From JBHENW01 sp046261875 (GTDB lineage: Bacteria > Acidobacteriota > Thermoanaerobaculia > UBA5066 > Gp7-AA6), in assembly GCA_046261875.1 (NCBI GenBank), contig JBHENW010000096.1:1-33208 (forward strand): a DNA stretch of 33,208 bases, given 5' to 3'. Position 1 is the stretch's first letter. Every line of letters starts with the position of its first letter. Under the pieces are notes generated by a model, which searched no databases, was not told the DNA's origin, and saw only the letters and a list, made by a program, of their open reading frames with translations. The position numbers and the translations under genes are program-made. This document shows, piece by piece, positions 14,350 to 24,033 of the stretch.

Positions 14350-16266
14350 GTGGGAAAACTCCTCGACTCCATCCGCTCTCCGCTCGACGTGCGCCTCCTT
14401 CCGGAAGAGGAGTTGCCGCGGCTGGCCCAGGAGGTCCGCGAGTTCCTTCTGACGCACGTCGCGCGCACGGGCGGCCACCTGGCCTCCGGTCTCGGCGTGG
14501 TCGAGCTGACGATCGCCCTCCATTACGTCTTCGAGACTCCGGTGGACCAGATCGTCTGGGACGTCGGGCACCAGGTGTATCCCCACAAGATCCTGACGGG
14601 CCGGCGGGACCGCTTCGCGAGCCTCCGACAGAAGGGCGGCCTGTCGGGCTTCACGATGCGCCAGGAGTCGGAGTACGCCGCCTTCAACGCGGCGCACGCC
14701 TCGACCGCCATCTCCGCCGCGCTCGGCATGGCCATCGCCCGCGACCAGAAGGACGAAAAGTTCCACGTCGTCGCGGTCGTCGGGGACGGCGGCCTGACCG
14801 GGGGCATGGCGATGGAGGGTCTGAACCAGGCCGGCTACCTCAAGCGCCCGCTCATCGTCATCTTGAACGACAACGAGATGTCGATCTCGGTCAACGTCGG
14901 GGCGATGAGCGGATATCTCAACCGCATCATCGCCGGTCAGGTCTACAACAAGGTCAAGGACGAGACCGGGAAGATCCTGGACCGCATCCCGATCGTCGGC
15001 GAGAAGCTGCACGAGATCGCCGGGGTCGTCGAAGACGCCGCGAAGAAGGCGCTCGTGCCCGGGACCCTCTTCGAGGAGCTGGGCTTCCGCTACATGGGGC
15101 CGTTCAACGGACACTCGATCCCGGCGCTCCTGCCCGCGCTGCGCGAAGCGAAGCTGCGCGACAAACCGGTCCTGCTCCACGTGCGCACGGTCAAGGGGAA
15201 AGGGTACCGTCTCGCCGAGAAGGATCCGATCAAATGGCACGGCCCCTCCCCCTTCGCGGTGGACACGGGGGAGTTCAAGAAGAGCGCCGCGCCCCCGAGC
15301 TACACGCAGGTCTTCGCCGAGACCCTGACCTCTCTCGCCGAGAAGGACCCCCGCATCGTCGCGGTGACCGCCGCGATGCCCGAGGGCACCGGTGTGGACA
15401 AATTCGCGCGCCGCTTTCCGGATCGCGCCTTCGACGTCGGCATCTGCGAGCAGCACGCCGTGACGTTCTGCGCCGGGATGGCGACGCGGGGCATGAAGCC
15501 CGTCGCCGCGATCTATTCGACCTTCCTCCAGCGCGCCTACGACCAGATCTTCCACGACGTCTGCCTCATGGACCTGCCGGTCGTCTTCGCCCTCGACCGC
15601 GGGGGCCTCGTCGGCAACGACGGGCCGACGCACCACGGCGTGCACGACCTCGCGTACCTGCGCGTCCTGCCGAACATGCGCATTTGCGCCCCCAAGGACG
15701 AAGAGGAGCTGCGGCAGCTGCTCGCGACCGCGCTCGAAGACGGCCACCCGGTCGCCGTCCGGTATCCGCGGGGGGCGGGGCGGGGCGTCGAGATGACCGG
15801 TCCTCCCAGGCCGCTGCCCGTGGGAGAAGGCGAGCTCCTCCGCACCGGGAAGGACGGGGCCGTCTGGGCGCTCGGGCCCCGCGTGTGGCCGGCCCTGGAA
15901 GCCGCGGAGAAGCTCGCCGGGGAAGGCGTCGAGCTCTCGGTGATCAACGCGCGCTGGGTCAAGCCGCTCGATTTCGACCTTCTCCGCCGGACCGTCCGGC
16001 CCCACTCGCGCCTGCTGACGGTCGAGGACCACAACGTCATGGCCGGCTTCGGTTCGGCGGTGCTCGAGGCGATCTCCGAGCTCCCGATTCCGGGAGTCGA
16101 GGTGCGGCGCCTCGGCGTGCCGGACCGCTTCATCGCACACGCCTCACAGGCCGAGCAGTGGGAAGAGGTCGGGCTCGACGTTGAGGGCATACTGCGTTCC
16201 GCCCGCGAGTTCTTCGGCGCCCGCAAGTCCCCCCTCTCGCTGCTCACCGCCCAGCCGGGCGCGTGA
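14350..16266 (+). CDS. dxs: 1-deoxy-D-xylulose-5-phosphate synthase
   Basis: DXS makes deoxyxylulose 5-phosphate from pyruvate and glyceraldehyde 3-phosphate, the first step of the MEP isoprenoid pathway, with thiamine diphosphate. The 638-residue product shows GGHLASGLGVVELTIALHYV, the TPP motif GDGGLTGGMAMEGLNQ through ILNDNEMSIS (about 143-180), the catalytic Glu in DVGICEQHAVTF (about 367), and DRGGLVGNDGPTHHG. I start at the GTG at 14350 because MGKLLDSIRSPLDVRLL aligns with the family N-terminus. An ATG at 14224 would prepend 42 non-conserved residues that coincide with the leader hairpin. No ribosome binding site is visible. Confidence 0.95.
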   Translation: MGKLLDSIRSPLDVRLLPEEELPRLAQEVREFLLTHVARTGGHLASGLGVVELTIALHYVFETPVDQIVWDVGHQVYPHKILTGRRDRFASLRQKGGLSGFTMRQESEYAAFNAAHASTAISAALGMAIARDQKDEKFHVVAVVGDGGLTGGMAMEGLNQAGYLKRPLIVILNDNEMSISVNVGAMSGYLNRIIAGQVYNKVKDETGKILDRIPIVGEKLHEIAGVVEDAAKKALVPGTLFEELGFRYMGPFNGHSIPALLPALREAKLRDKPVLLHVRTVKGKGYRLAEKDPIKWHGPSPFAVDTGEFKKSAAPPSYTQVFAETLTSLAEKDPRIVAVTAAMPEGTGVDKFARRFPDRAFDVGICEQHAVTFCAGMATRGMKPVAAIYSTFLQRAYDQIFHDVCLMDLPVVFALDRGGLVGNDGPTHHGVHDLAYLRVLPNMRICAPKDEEELRQLLATALEDGHPVAVRYPRGAGRGVEMTGPPRPLPVGEGELLRTGKDGAVWALGPRVWPALEAAEKLAGEGVELSVINARWVKPLDFDLLRRTVRPHSRLLTVEDHNVMAGFGSAVLEAISELPIPGVEVRRLGVPDRFIAHASQAEQWEEVGLDVEGILRSAREFFGARKSPLSLLTAQPGA

Positions 16267-16324
16267 CCGCGGCGGGCCGTCCCATTTCGCGGCGCGCGGC
16301 TCCGAGTCCCGCCGGACTGCGGGC

Positions 16325-17338
16325 GTGAAAGGCTTCGTCCAGACCGCGCTCGGCAAGTACGAGGAGCGCGACCTGCCCCGGCCCATCCCCGCGCGCGGGG
16401 AAGTCGTGCTCCGTATGCGGGTCGCGCTGACGTGCGGGACGGACCTGAAGCTGCTCGCCCGCGGGCATCCGAGGATCGCCCTTCCCGTGACGATGGGGCA
16501 CGAGGTCTGCGGCGAGATCGCGGAGATGGGGGAGGGCGTTACCGGGTTTCGCACGGGCGATCGTGTCGTTCCCGGCATCACGGGACCGTGCGGAGAGTGC
16601 GCAGACTGCCGCAACGGGCGGTCGAACCTGTGCGCCGCCGCGCACGCCGACCGCACCTGGGGCGCATTCGCCGAGCTCGTCCGTGTGCCCGCTTCCGTCG
16701 TCGCGGGCAACCTCCACCGCGTGCCCGAGGGGCTTTCCGACTCCGCGGCGGCCTTCCTCGACCCCGTCGCTTCGGTCCTGCACGGCTGGAACCAGCTGCG
16801 GGGACCGTCCGGCACGTTGCTGGTCCACGGCGCCGGCGCGATCGCGCTCCTCTGGGTCGCCACGGCGCGGGAGCGCGGCATGCGCACCGTGGTGGTCGGG
16901 AGGGGGCCCGAGCGGCTGCGCCTGGCGGCGGCGATGGGGGCCGAGGTCGTCGAGCTGCCCAAGAAGGAGCATCCGCGCCGCCTGACCGACGCCTTCGGGG
17001 GAACGGCGGACGTCGCGGTGGACTGCACCGGCGCCCCGGAGGTCTGGGAGCGGCTGCCGCGCCTCGTGCGGCGCGGGGGAGAGGTGTTGCTCTTCGGAGG
17101 CTGCGAGCCGGGCGCCCGCGTCACCTTCGACGCGGCGCGCCTGCACTACGATGAGATCGCCCTGATCGGGTCGTTCCATTACACGCCCGCGGAAGCGCGG
17201 GACGCGCTTGCCCTGCTCGCTTCGGGCCGGCTCGACCCGTCGCCGCTCCTGACCTACAGCGGCGGGCTCTCGGAGCTTCCCGGGTTCCTCGACGCCCAGG
17301 CTCGCGGCGAGGGGATCCGATACGCCGTGACCGCCTGA
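16325..17338 (+). CDS. Zinc-dependent medium-chain dehydrogenase (first of a tandem pair)
   Basis: The 337-residue product is a medium-chain alcohol/polyol dehydrogenase (GroES-like plus Rossmann domains). Catalytic zinc ligands C37 and H59-E60 (in LPVTMGHEVCGEI) and the structural zinc Cys set C89, C92, C95 and C103 (PCGECADCRNGRSNLC) are all present. The nucleotide-binding glycines are in LLVHGAGAIALLW, where the last G of the usual GXGXXG is replaced. Substrate is unknown; threonine, sorbitol or other polyol dehydrogenases are the nearest types. The GTG at 16325 is chosen because it aligns with the family start; upstream codons are not conserved. Only 2 bases separate it from a paralogue. 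Confidence 0.85.
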   Translation: MKGFVQTALGKYEERDLPRPIPARGEVVLRMRVALTCGTDLKLLARGHPRIALPVTMGHEVCGEIAEMGEGVTGFRTGDRVVPGITGPCGECADCRNGRSNLCAAAHADRTWGAFAELVRVPASVVAGNLHRVPEGLSDSAAAFLDPVASVLHGWNQLRGPSGTLLVHGAGAIALLWVATARERGMRTVVVGRGPERLRLAAAMGAEVVELPKKEHPRRLTDAFGGTADVAVDCTGAPEVWERLPRLVRRGGEVLLFGGCEPGARVTFDAARLHYDEIALIGSFHYTPAEARDALALLASGRLDPSPLLTYSGGLSELPGFLDAQARGEGIRYAVTA

Positions 17339-17340
17339 CC

Positions 17341-18366
17341 GTGAAAGCGGTGCGCGCCGAGCCGGACGGCTCGGTCCTGCTCGTCGACCAGGCGCCGCCA
17401 CGGGTCGGTTCCGGGGAGGCGCTGGTGCGGGTGCGCGCTTCCGGGATCTGCGGCTCGGACCTTCTCCGCTGGTACGTGGCGGGCAAGGCGGGAACCGTGC
17501 TGGGTCACGAGCTCGCGGGCGAGATCCTCGAGGTCGGCGAAGGCGTCGGGGACTTCGCCCCCGGAGACCGGGTCGTGCCCCACCACCATGCGCCCTGCCT
17601 CGATTGCCTCGCTTGCCGCGCCGGGCGATACGTCCACTGCGCGTCCTGGCGCGCCTCGCGGCTGGATCCGGGCGGGCTTTCGGAGCTCGTGCGCATTCCC
17701 GCGCTCAATTTGCGGCACGACACGCGGAAGGTTCCTCCGAGCCTGACGGACGAGGAGGCGGCCTTCACGGAGCCGCTCGCGACCGTGCTCAAGGCCTTCG
17801 TCCGCGGCGCGTTCGAGAGCGGACAGTCCATTCTCGTGGTGGGTCTCGGCACAGCCGGCCAGCTCGCCGTCCGGCTGGCCCGGAGCCGGGGCGCCCGCCG
17901 CGTGGCCGGGGCGGATCGCGTCGATTCGCGTCTGGAGCTGGCGCGCCGTTGGGGCGCCGACGAAACGATCGACGTGCGGTCCGAGCCGCTCGCCGCTGCG
18001 GCGCGCCGGGTCTCGGGAGGCGCGGGCTTCGACCTCGTCCTCGTCTGCCCCGGCGGGAGCGAGGTCGTCGCGGAAGCGGCGGAAGCCGCGGCGCCCGGGG
18101 GCACGGTCCTCCTCTTCACCATGGCACCGGCCGGCGAGGTCCTCGCTCTGCCGGCGCACGACCTCTACTTCCGCGAGATCCGCCTCGTCCCGTCGTACTC
18201 CTGCGGTCCGGATGACACACGGACGGCACTGGACCTGATCGCCGGCGGCATCGTGCAAGTCGGGGACCTGGTGACGCACCGGTTTCCGATCACGCAGGCG
18301 GCGGAAGCCTTCGCCCGAGCCGCCGATCCGCGGGACTCCGTGAAGGTGATGATCACGGCGCCGTAG
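17341..18366 (+). CDS. Zinc-dependent medium-chain dehydrogenase (second of a tandem pair)
   Basis: This 341-residue paralogue has the same plan: catalytic zinc ligands C37 and H56-E57 (GTVLGHELAGEI), structural zinc Cys C86, C89, C92 and C100 (PCLDCLACRAGRYVHC), and a Rossmann motif in ILVVGLGTAGQLAVRLA (complete GXGXXG, unlike the first copy). It starts at GTG 17341 immediately after the first dehydrogenase. Low overall identity between the two suggests an old duplication or separate recruitment with different substrates, or a heteromeric enzyme. It may be an L-threonine/sorbitol dehydrogenase type; context (dxs, tlyA, nadK) gives no pathway clue. Confidence 0.85.
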   Translation: MKAVRAEPDGSVLLVDQAPPRVGSGEALVRVRASGICGSDLLRWYVAGKAGTVLGHELAGEILEVGEGVGDFAPGDRVVPHHHAPCLDCLACRAGRYVHCASWRASRLDPGGLSELVRIPALNLRHDTRKVPPSLTDEEAAFTEPLATVLKAFVRGAFESGQSILVVGLGTAGQLAVRLARSRGARRVAGADRVDSRLELARRWGADETIDVRSEPLAAAARRVSGGAGFDLVLVCPGGSEVVAEAAEAAAPGGTVLLFTMAPAGEVLALPAHDLYFREIRLVPSYSCGPDDTRTALDLIAGGIVQVGDLVTHRFPITQAAEAFARAADPRDSVKVMITAP

Positions 18367-18368
18367 AG

Positions 18369-19103
18369 ATGGGCAAGACGCGGCTGGACCGCCTCCTGGT
18401 CCTCCGGGGACTCGCGGCGACGCGGGAAAAGGCGCAGGCCCTCATCCTGTCGGGCCGGGTCACCGTCGCGGGACGCCGCCTCGACAAGGCCGGCGCTCCC
18501 GTCGAAGAGGACGCGGCCGTCGAGGTCGCGGCCCCCGAGCACCCCTACGTCTCGCGGGGCGGCGTGAAGCTCGAGGCGGCGCTCGACGCGTTCGGGCTCG
18601 ATCCGGGAGGCCTTGTTTGCCTGGACGTGGGGGCGTCCACGGGAGGCTTCACCGACTGCCTTCTCCAGCGCGGAGCGCGGCGGGTTTACGCGGTGGACGT
18701 GGGATACGGACAGCTCGACGCGAAGCTCCGCGCCGACCCGCGCGTCGTGGTCCGGGAGAGGGTCAACGCGCGCCGGCTCTCCCCGGCCGAGGTGCCGGAC
18801 CCGGTGGAGCTCGCCGCGATGGACCTGTCGTTCATATCGGCCCGCCTGGTCCTGCCGGCGGTCGTCCCGCTCCTCGCGCCGGGAGCAGCGCTCGTCGTCC
18901 TGGTCAAGCCTCAGTTCGAAGCGGGCCGCGGGGAAGTCCCGCGGGGCGGCGTCCTGCGCTCGGAAGAGACGCGCCGCCGGGTGGTGCGCGAAATCGAGGA
19001 GTTCGCCGCCGGCCTCGGCCTGCGGCACCTCGGGTCGATCGCATCGCCGCTCCGCGGGGCAAGCGGCAACGAGGAGTTCCTGGCGGGATTTCGATCCGCC
19101 TAG
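18369..19103 (+). CDS. tlyA: TlyA-family rRNA 2'-O-methyltransferase / hemolysin-like protein
   Basis: The 244-residue product has an N-terminal S4 RNA-binding domain (about 3-60, RLDRLLVLRGLAATREKAQA) and an FtsJ-like Rossmann methyltransferase domain. The SAM motif is LDVGASTGGFTDCLLQ (about 85-100), and the K-D-K-E catalytic pattern is suggested by SRGGVKL, AAMDLSFIS and VKPQFEAGRGEV. In mycobacteria TlyA methylates 16S and 23S rRNA 2'-hydroxyls; many homologues are annotated hemolysin A. The ATG follows the preceding stop by 5 bases. TlyA next to nadK is a frequent arrangement. Confidence 0.92.
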   Translation: MGKTRLDRLLVLRGLAATREKAQALILSGRVTVAGRRLDKAGAPVEEDAAVEVAAPEHPYVSRGGVKLEAALDAFGLDPGGLVCLDVGASTGGFTDCLLQRGARRVYAVDVGYGQLDAKLRADPRVVVRERVNARRLSPAEVPDPVELAAMDLSFISARLVLPAVVPLLAPGAALVVLVKPQFEAGRGEVPRGGVLRSEETRRRVVREIEEFAAGLGLRHLGSIASPLRGASGNEEFLAGFRSA

Positions 19104-19124
19104 GCTGCGGCCCCGCTTCGCGTG

Positions 19125-19130
19125 TAGATT
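19125..19130 (+). promoter_or_regulatory. Possible -10 box before nadK
   Basis: TAGATT ends 7 bases before the nadK ATG, and the intervening bases are the ribosome binding site gaggagg. No clear -35 box is seen. The match to the -10 consensus is 4 of 6. The spacing repeats that seen before other genes of the window. Confidence 0.3.
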
Positions 19131-19137
19131 GAGGAGG

Positions 19138-20019
19138 ATGAAGCGATCCTCCGGACCGCGACCCGTTTATCGGACGGTCGGTCTTGTGGCGAAGACGACC
19201 TCCGAGGAAGCCATGCGCCTCGCTCGCTCCCTCGAGAAAGCCCTGCTCCAGCGCGACCTGGAAGTCTGCCTCGAGTCGGGAACGGCGGAAACGCTCCAGC
19301 GTCCCGACGGCGTTCCGGTCGGTCAGATCTCCCGGGTATCGGACCTGACGTTCGTGCTCGGAGGGGACGGCACCCTGCTCTCCGTCGCGCGGGCGGCGCC
19401 GGCGGGCAAGCCGGTCATCGGCATCAACGTCGGCGTGCTCGGCTTTCTGGCCGGGTTGCGCCGAGAGGAAGCGCTCGCGCGGCTGGACGAAGTGCTCGGC
19501 GGCGGATTCCGCGAAGACAAACGCCGCCGATTCGAGGTCCGCATTTCCTCCGGGCCGCACCGCGGCACCTACCGCGCTCTCAACGACGCGGTCCTGAACA
19601 AGGAGGCGCTGGCGCGGATCTCGACGTTCGCCATCTGCCTCGACGGGCGTCCCGCCGCGCGTTTCCGGGCGGACGGGGTCATCGTGTCCACCCCGACCGG
19701 CTCGACGGCGTACAACCTCTCCGCCGGAGGACCGATACTCCATCCCTCGCTCCCGGCCGTCGTCCTGACCCCGATCTGCCCGCACACCCTGACGCAGAGG
19801 CCGCTCGTCGTACCGGCGGCGACGCGGATCGGCCTCTCGATCGTCGATCGGGGGCGCACCGATGGCGTCTATCTCACGCTGGACGGCCAGGAGGGGTTTC
19901 CGATCACCTACGAGACGTCCGTGGAGGTCCGGCCGGCGTCCTCGCCCGTCACCCTCCTGCGCCCGCCGGAGTCGGACCATTTCGACAAGCTCGCCGAGAA
20001 GCTCAACTGGGGGCTGTGA
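19138..20019 (+). CDS. nadK: NAD kinase
   Basis: NAD kinase phosphorylates NAD to NADP in the cytosol. The 293-residue product has the diagnostic GGDGT at 75-79 (LTFVLGGDGTLLSVARA), IGINVGVLGFLAG, ALNDAVLNKEALARI (the NE/D motif region), and STPTGSTAYNLSAGGPILHP. The ATG at 19138 has the strong site gaggagg immediately upstream. The protein ends normally 48 bases before the TamB-like gene. A conserved tlyA-nadK pairing supports the call. Confidence 0.96.
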   Translation: MKRSSGPRPVYRTVGLVAKTTSEEAMRLARSLEKALLQRDLEVCLESGTAETLQRPDGVPVGQISRVSDLTFVLGGDGTLLSVARAAPAGKPVIGINVGVLGFLAGLRREEALARLDEVLGGGFREDKRRRFEVRISSGPHRGTYRALNDAVLNKEALARISTFAICLDGRPAARFRADGVIVSTPTGSTAYNLSAGGPILHPSLPAVVLTPICPHTLTQRPLVVPAATRIGLSIVDRGRTDGVYLTLDGQEGFPITYETSVEVRPASSPVTLLRPPESDHFDKLAEKLNWGL

Positions 20020-20067
20020 GTACCGCAGCGCCGCGGCGGGTCAGATCCTCGTGAACGGAAGAGCCGG

Positions 20068-23000
20068 ATGACGTCGGAAAAGGAAGCCCCCGGGGGGCCG
20101 CCGCACCCTCTCACGCACCGGCTCTCGACGGCGCGGCTCTTCCTGATCCTCGTCGTCTTCACGGGACTCGCCGGGTACGCGATCTGGAGCTCCGAACGCT
20201 TCCAGAATCTCGTGCAGGGAGTCTCCGAGACGCGGATCTCCCAGGCGCTCGGCGTACCGGTCAAGTTTCGCCGGGTGGACTTCCGCATCCTGCCCCCCTC
20301 GATCCGGCTGGCCGACGTGCGCATCGAGAACGATCCGGCCCTGACCGATCCGGCCCTGCGCGAGACGCCGCTCCTCACCGCGGAGGAGCTGTATCTCGGA
20401 GGCGGCGTCTCCCTCGTCGAGCGCGAGCTGCGCCTGGGACGCGTACGGGCCCTGCGGCCGCGCGTCGTTCTGGCGCAGCTGCCGGATGGAAGCTTCAACC
20501 TGCCGCCCGGGCTCAAGAAGAAAGCGGGCGGGGGACTGAAATTGTCCGTCGCCGAGATCCTGGCGCAGGAGGGGGTCTTCGAGTTCCGGGGCCGGAAGAT
20601 TCCGCTCGACGGGCGCGTCGAGAACTTCGCGCTCGGGCTGCGCAAGATCGCCGGCGAGCGATACGACGGCACTCTGACGGCCGGTCGCGCCGTGCTGGAC
20701 CTCCACGAGGCGGAGCCGGTCGTCCTGGACCGGTTCGAGACCCGTTTCCGGCTTCTCGGCGCGGCCGGCATCGCTTTCGACTCGGTGCGGGCGTCGGGCG
20801 GGTTCGGCCGCCTCGAAGCCTCCGGCGCGGTCGAAGGTACGAGCAACGCGCGAGCCCTCTTCCGGGTCGCGGGCGAGGTCTCCATCGAGGAGGTCGAGCG
20901 GATCTTCGATTCGACGCTGGGCTTCCGCGGACGCGCGACGGTTCGCGCGCGGCTGGAGGTCCCGCCGGGAGGAGCCTTCCGCGTCACCGGGGAGGTCCAA
21001 TCCGAGCGGGTGGATGCGCAGGGCTTCGTGCTCACGGACCTTTCGGCGCGCGTCTTCGCTCACCCCGAGGCGCTCATCGCGCGCATCGACCGTGGCCGTT
21101 ACGCCGGCGGGGAAGCTTCCGGAGTGCTGCGCATCGCGGACCTGGACGGCCAGAAGGTTCCGATCACGCTGGCTCTCGAGGGCCGTGGCATCTCCGTCGA
21201 GACTTTCTTTTCGGACCTCGACATGCCCGGCACGGGACTCTCCGGGCTGGCCGACCTGCAGCTGGCCCTCTCGTGGGGCCGCCAGGGGATCGACGCGGCC
21301 GACGGCGGCGGCCGGATCGCGATAAGAGCCGGCTCCGCCGCCTCCCAGGTGCGCAGCCGCTACGGCCTCCCCATTTCGGGCGGCGGTCCGGTTTCGGTGG
21401 CCAACGGCTCGATCCGATTCGAAGGAGCGGAGTTCCGCTTCCCGCGCTCGGCCCTCACGCTCACCGGAGGCTTCCGCATCGGGGAGTGGAAGCCGAACCT
21501 CGATTTCCGGCTGCGCTCCGAAGACCTCGCGGAGGTCGACCGACTCTTCCAGAATCTCGTTGCCGCGACCGGCGGCCGCCCCGAGCCGCTCGGGATCGGA
21601 GGAACGGGCGTCGTCGAGGGGCACCTCGAGGGAACATGGGCGGATCCCGAGGTGACGGCCCGGATGACCGCCGAGCAGGCGCGCTACGCCGGCATCGTCT
21701 GGGGATCGGTGCGCGGCGACGTGGACATCCGCGACGGCGCGTTCGTCTTCCACCCGCTCGAGGTGTCCGACGGTGCGGCCGGCGTGACGCTGGAGGGCTC
21801 GGCCGCCTTCCGGGACGTCCCGGGCCGCCCCACGTTCGATCTGCGTATCGCGGCGCGGCGGTATCCGCTTTCGCGGCTCCTCGACTATCTGGACCTCGAT
21901 TATCCGGTCGAAGGCCTCGTCACCGGGGCCTTCCCGATCGCGGGATCTCCCGAGTCGCTGACCGGCGGCGGCCCCCTCGAGCTCGTCGACGCCGACGTCT
22001 GGGGACAGAAGTTCCCCAGGCTCACCGCGGATGTGCGCATGACCCCGGGGCGGTTCGCCTTGCGGGAGGTCCAGGCTACGCTCGACGGCGGGACCATCGA
22101 AGGCGAGGCGGAGATCGCCTTCCGCGAAGAGACCCTCACCGCCCGTCTCACCGGCAAGGACCTTCCGCTTGCGGCGTTCAGCGCTCTCGAAATGGATCCC
22201 CAGGATCTGCGCGGACGGCTCGCTTTCCAGCTCGAGGCGAGCGGCTCGGTGGAGCGCCCGAGCGGCCGTCTGACGGCGTCGGTTTCGGACGCCAGCTTCT
22301 TCGGCCACACCGTGCCTCCGGGGGGCGAGCCGCAGCTCGCGGCGACGCTCACGGAAGGGGTCCTGGACGGTTCCGTGACCGTTCCGCAGCGCTGGACCAT
22401 CACCGCGCGCGGCGACGTCTTCGGCGATCCGGCGCGCGTGAACCTCTCTCTCGATGCCGCGGACCTCGCGAACCTGCTGATCTTCACCCCCCTCGACGTA
22501 CCGGCCGGTCGCAGCGGGTCGCTCGCCCTGACCGGCCAGCTCACGCTGCCCCGTGCGGAGGGGAGCTTCCCCACGGGCACCTTCCGCGTCACGCGCGCGC
22601 GTCTCGACCTTCCGGACCGGCCGGGCGTTTTGAGGACGCAGGGGGAAGTGCGGCTCCTCCTCGATCAGCAGCGCCTGACCTTCGGCGAGTTTCGGGCGAT
22701 CGGCGAAGGGACGGAGCTCGCGATCGGGGGATACCTCGACGTGGGCGAGACGAGCGGTTTGAACGTGTCCGTGGGCGGCCGGATCGACGCGGCGCTCGCT
22801 GCCATCGCGATTCCGGAGATCGAGCTGCAGGGCCGGGTCCTCGTGGACCTCCGGGCGACGGGCCCCTTCGCGAATCCGGGACTGCAGGGCAGCCTCCGCA
22901 TCGAGGACGGCAAGTACCGCCTCACGCAGCTCGCCCAGATCGTGGACGACATCGACGGAAGCGTTTCGCTGCAGGGGGACCGCGGCGAGATCGACGGACT

Positions 23001-24033
23001 GCGCGCGCGCTTCGGCGGGGGCGAGATCTTCGCCGCCGGGAGCTTCCGCCTCGACCGTTTCGCGCTCGCCGATTTCCGCGTCACGCTGCAGGGACGGCGC
23101 GTCACCATGCGCTACCCGCGCGACATGCGCCTGCAGGTGGACGCCGACCTCGTCGCGAGCGGAGGTCCGGAGGGCAACCTGATCCGCGGCGAAATCGTCT
23201 TGCTGCGCGGCACGTACGCGCGCGACTTCGAGGTGAGCCTCGCCAACCTGCTCGAGAGAACGCGCCCGTCCGGCGCCGTCGGCGCCCGGGAGCCCTGGAA
23301 GGAGGAGACGCGCCTGGAGGTGCGCATCGTGTCCTCCACCGCCCTGGAGGTCCGCAACAACCTCGCGAGCCTCACGGCGACCGTGGATCTGCTCGCGCGC
23401 GGGACGGTGGCCGACCCGAACCTCGTGGGACAGATCCTGCTCGACGAAGGGGGGCGGATCACTTTCCGCGACGTCCGCTACGAGATCGAGTCCGGGACCA
23501 TTACCTTCGCGGGCGGGGAGCTCTTCGCGCCCATCGTGGACCTGCGGGCGCGCGCCGAGGTCAAGGGCTACGACCTGATCGTCAACCTCGTCGGGACCTG
23601 GCCGCGCCTCCAGACGACGTTCTCCTCGGATCCTCCGCTCCCCGACGACACGGTCATCGCGCTCCTCCTGACGGGATCGGATCCGGGCCCCCGGACGACG
23701 GGGGATTCCGAAGGCTCCATCGTCTCGGCGGCCGAAAGCATCGTGGCGGGCGCCGCGATCGGAGGGATCACCCGGCGGGGGCAGCGTCTCTTCCGGCTCG
23801 ACCGCTTCGAGATCGATCCGGTGTTCACCGGCAGCCAGGTGGACGTGCGTTCCACCGTGGGCAAGCAGATCACCCCGAACATCTTCATCACGTACTCGCA
23901 GTCGTTGAACGACCCGAGCCAGGAGCCGATCTTCCAGGGCGAGTGGCGCATCACCGACACGGTCGTGTTGCGGGCGCGCCGGGACGAGAACGGGGTCTAC
24001 CTGCTGGACCTGCGCCGGCGGCAGCGGTTTTGA
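20068..24033 (+). CDS. TamB-like translocation/assembly module protein
   Basis: The 1321-residue product has an N-terminal membrane anchor (about 23-43, LFLILVVFTGLAGYAIW), then an AsmA-like region (LPPSIRLADVRIEN), a very long run of repeating beta-strand segments and a C-terminal TamB/DUF490 domain (last 350 or so residues, with GRITFRDVRYEIESGTITFA). Such proteins form long hydrophobic grooves spanning the periplasm and serve outer-membrane protein insertion or lipid transport. The stop overlaps the start of the BamA/TamA-type gene, the usual TamB-Omp85 partnership. The size is close to E. coli TamB (about 1260). Confidence 0.9.
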   Translation: MTSEKEAPGGPPHPLTHRLSTARLFLILVVFTGLAGYAIWSSERFQNLVQGVSETRISQALGVPVKFRRVDFRILPPSIRLADVRIENDPALTDPALRETPLLTAEELYLGGGVSLVERELRLGRVRALRPRVVLAQLPDGSFNLPPGLKKKAGGGLKLSVAEILAQEGVFEFRGRKIPLDGRVENFALGLRKIAGERYDGTLTAGRAVLDLHEAEPVVLDRFETRFRLLGAAGIAFDSVRASGGFGRLEASGAVEGTSNARALFRVAGEVSIEEVERIFDSTLGFRGRATVRARLEVPPGGAFRVTGEVQSERVDAQGFVLTDLSARVFAHPEALIARIDRGRYAGGEASGVLRIADLDGQKVPITLALEGRGISVETFFSDLDMPGTGLSGLADLQLALSWGRQGIDAADGGGRIAIRAGSAASQVRSRYGLPISGGGPVSVANGSIRFEGAEFRFPRSALTLTGGFRIGEWKPNLDFRLRSEDLAEVDRLFQNLVAATGGRPEPLGIGGTGVVEGHLEGTWADPEVTARMTAEQARYAGIVWGSVRGDVDIRDGAFVFHPLEVSDGAAGVTLEGSAAFRDVPGRPTFDLRIAARRYPLSRLLDYLDLDYPVEGLVTGAFPIAGSPESLTGGGPLELVDADVWGQKFPRLTADVRMTPGRFALREVQATLDGGTIEGEAEIAFREETLTARLTGKDLPLAAFSALEMDPQDLRGRLAFQLEASGSVERPSGRLTASVSDASFFGHTVPPGGEPQLAATLTEGVLDGSVTVPQRWTITARGDVFGDPARVNLSLDAADLANLLIFTPLDVPAGRSGSLALTGQLTLPRAEGSFPTGTFRVTRARLDLPDRPGVLRTQGEVRLLLDQQRLTFGEFRAIGEGTELAIGGYLDVGETSGLNVSVGGRIDAALAAIAIPEIELQGRVLVDLRATGPFANPGLQGSLRIEDGKYRLTQLAQIVDDIDGSVSLQGDRGEIDGLRARFGGGEIFAAGSFRLDRFALADFRVTLQGRRVTMRYPRDMRLQVDADLVASGGPEGNLIRGEIVLLRGTYARDFEVSLANLLERTRPSGAVGAREPWKEETRLEVRIVSSTALEVRNNLASLTATVDLLARGTVADPNLVGQILLDEGGRITFRDVRYEIESGTITFAGGELFAPIVDLRARAEVKGYDLIVNLVGTWPRLQTTFSSDPPLPDDTVIALLLTGSDPGPRTTGDSEGSIVSAAESIVAGAAIGGITRRGQRLFRLDRFEIDPVFTGSQVDVRSTVGKQITPNIFITYSQSLNDPSQEPIFQGEWRITDTVVLRARRDENGVYLLDLRRRQRF

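Noticed and set aside
14335..16140. Minus-strand frame of about 600 codons opposite dxs
   Set aside because: Shadow of a strongly conserved enzyme; no motif of its own.
20041..22308. Long minus-strand frame opposite the TamB-like gene
   Set aside because: Low-complexity, Arg/Gly/Glu-rich shadow with no family features; the sense frame is a clear TamB-like protein.
21273..24029. Upstream extension of the Omp85 frame
   Set aside because: It is the shifted frame of the TamB-like gene; the true start is shown by the signal peptide at 24030.
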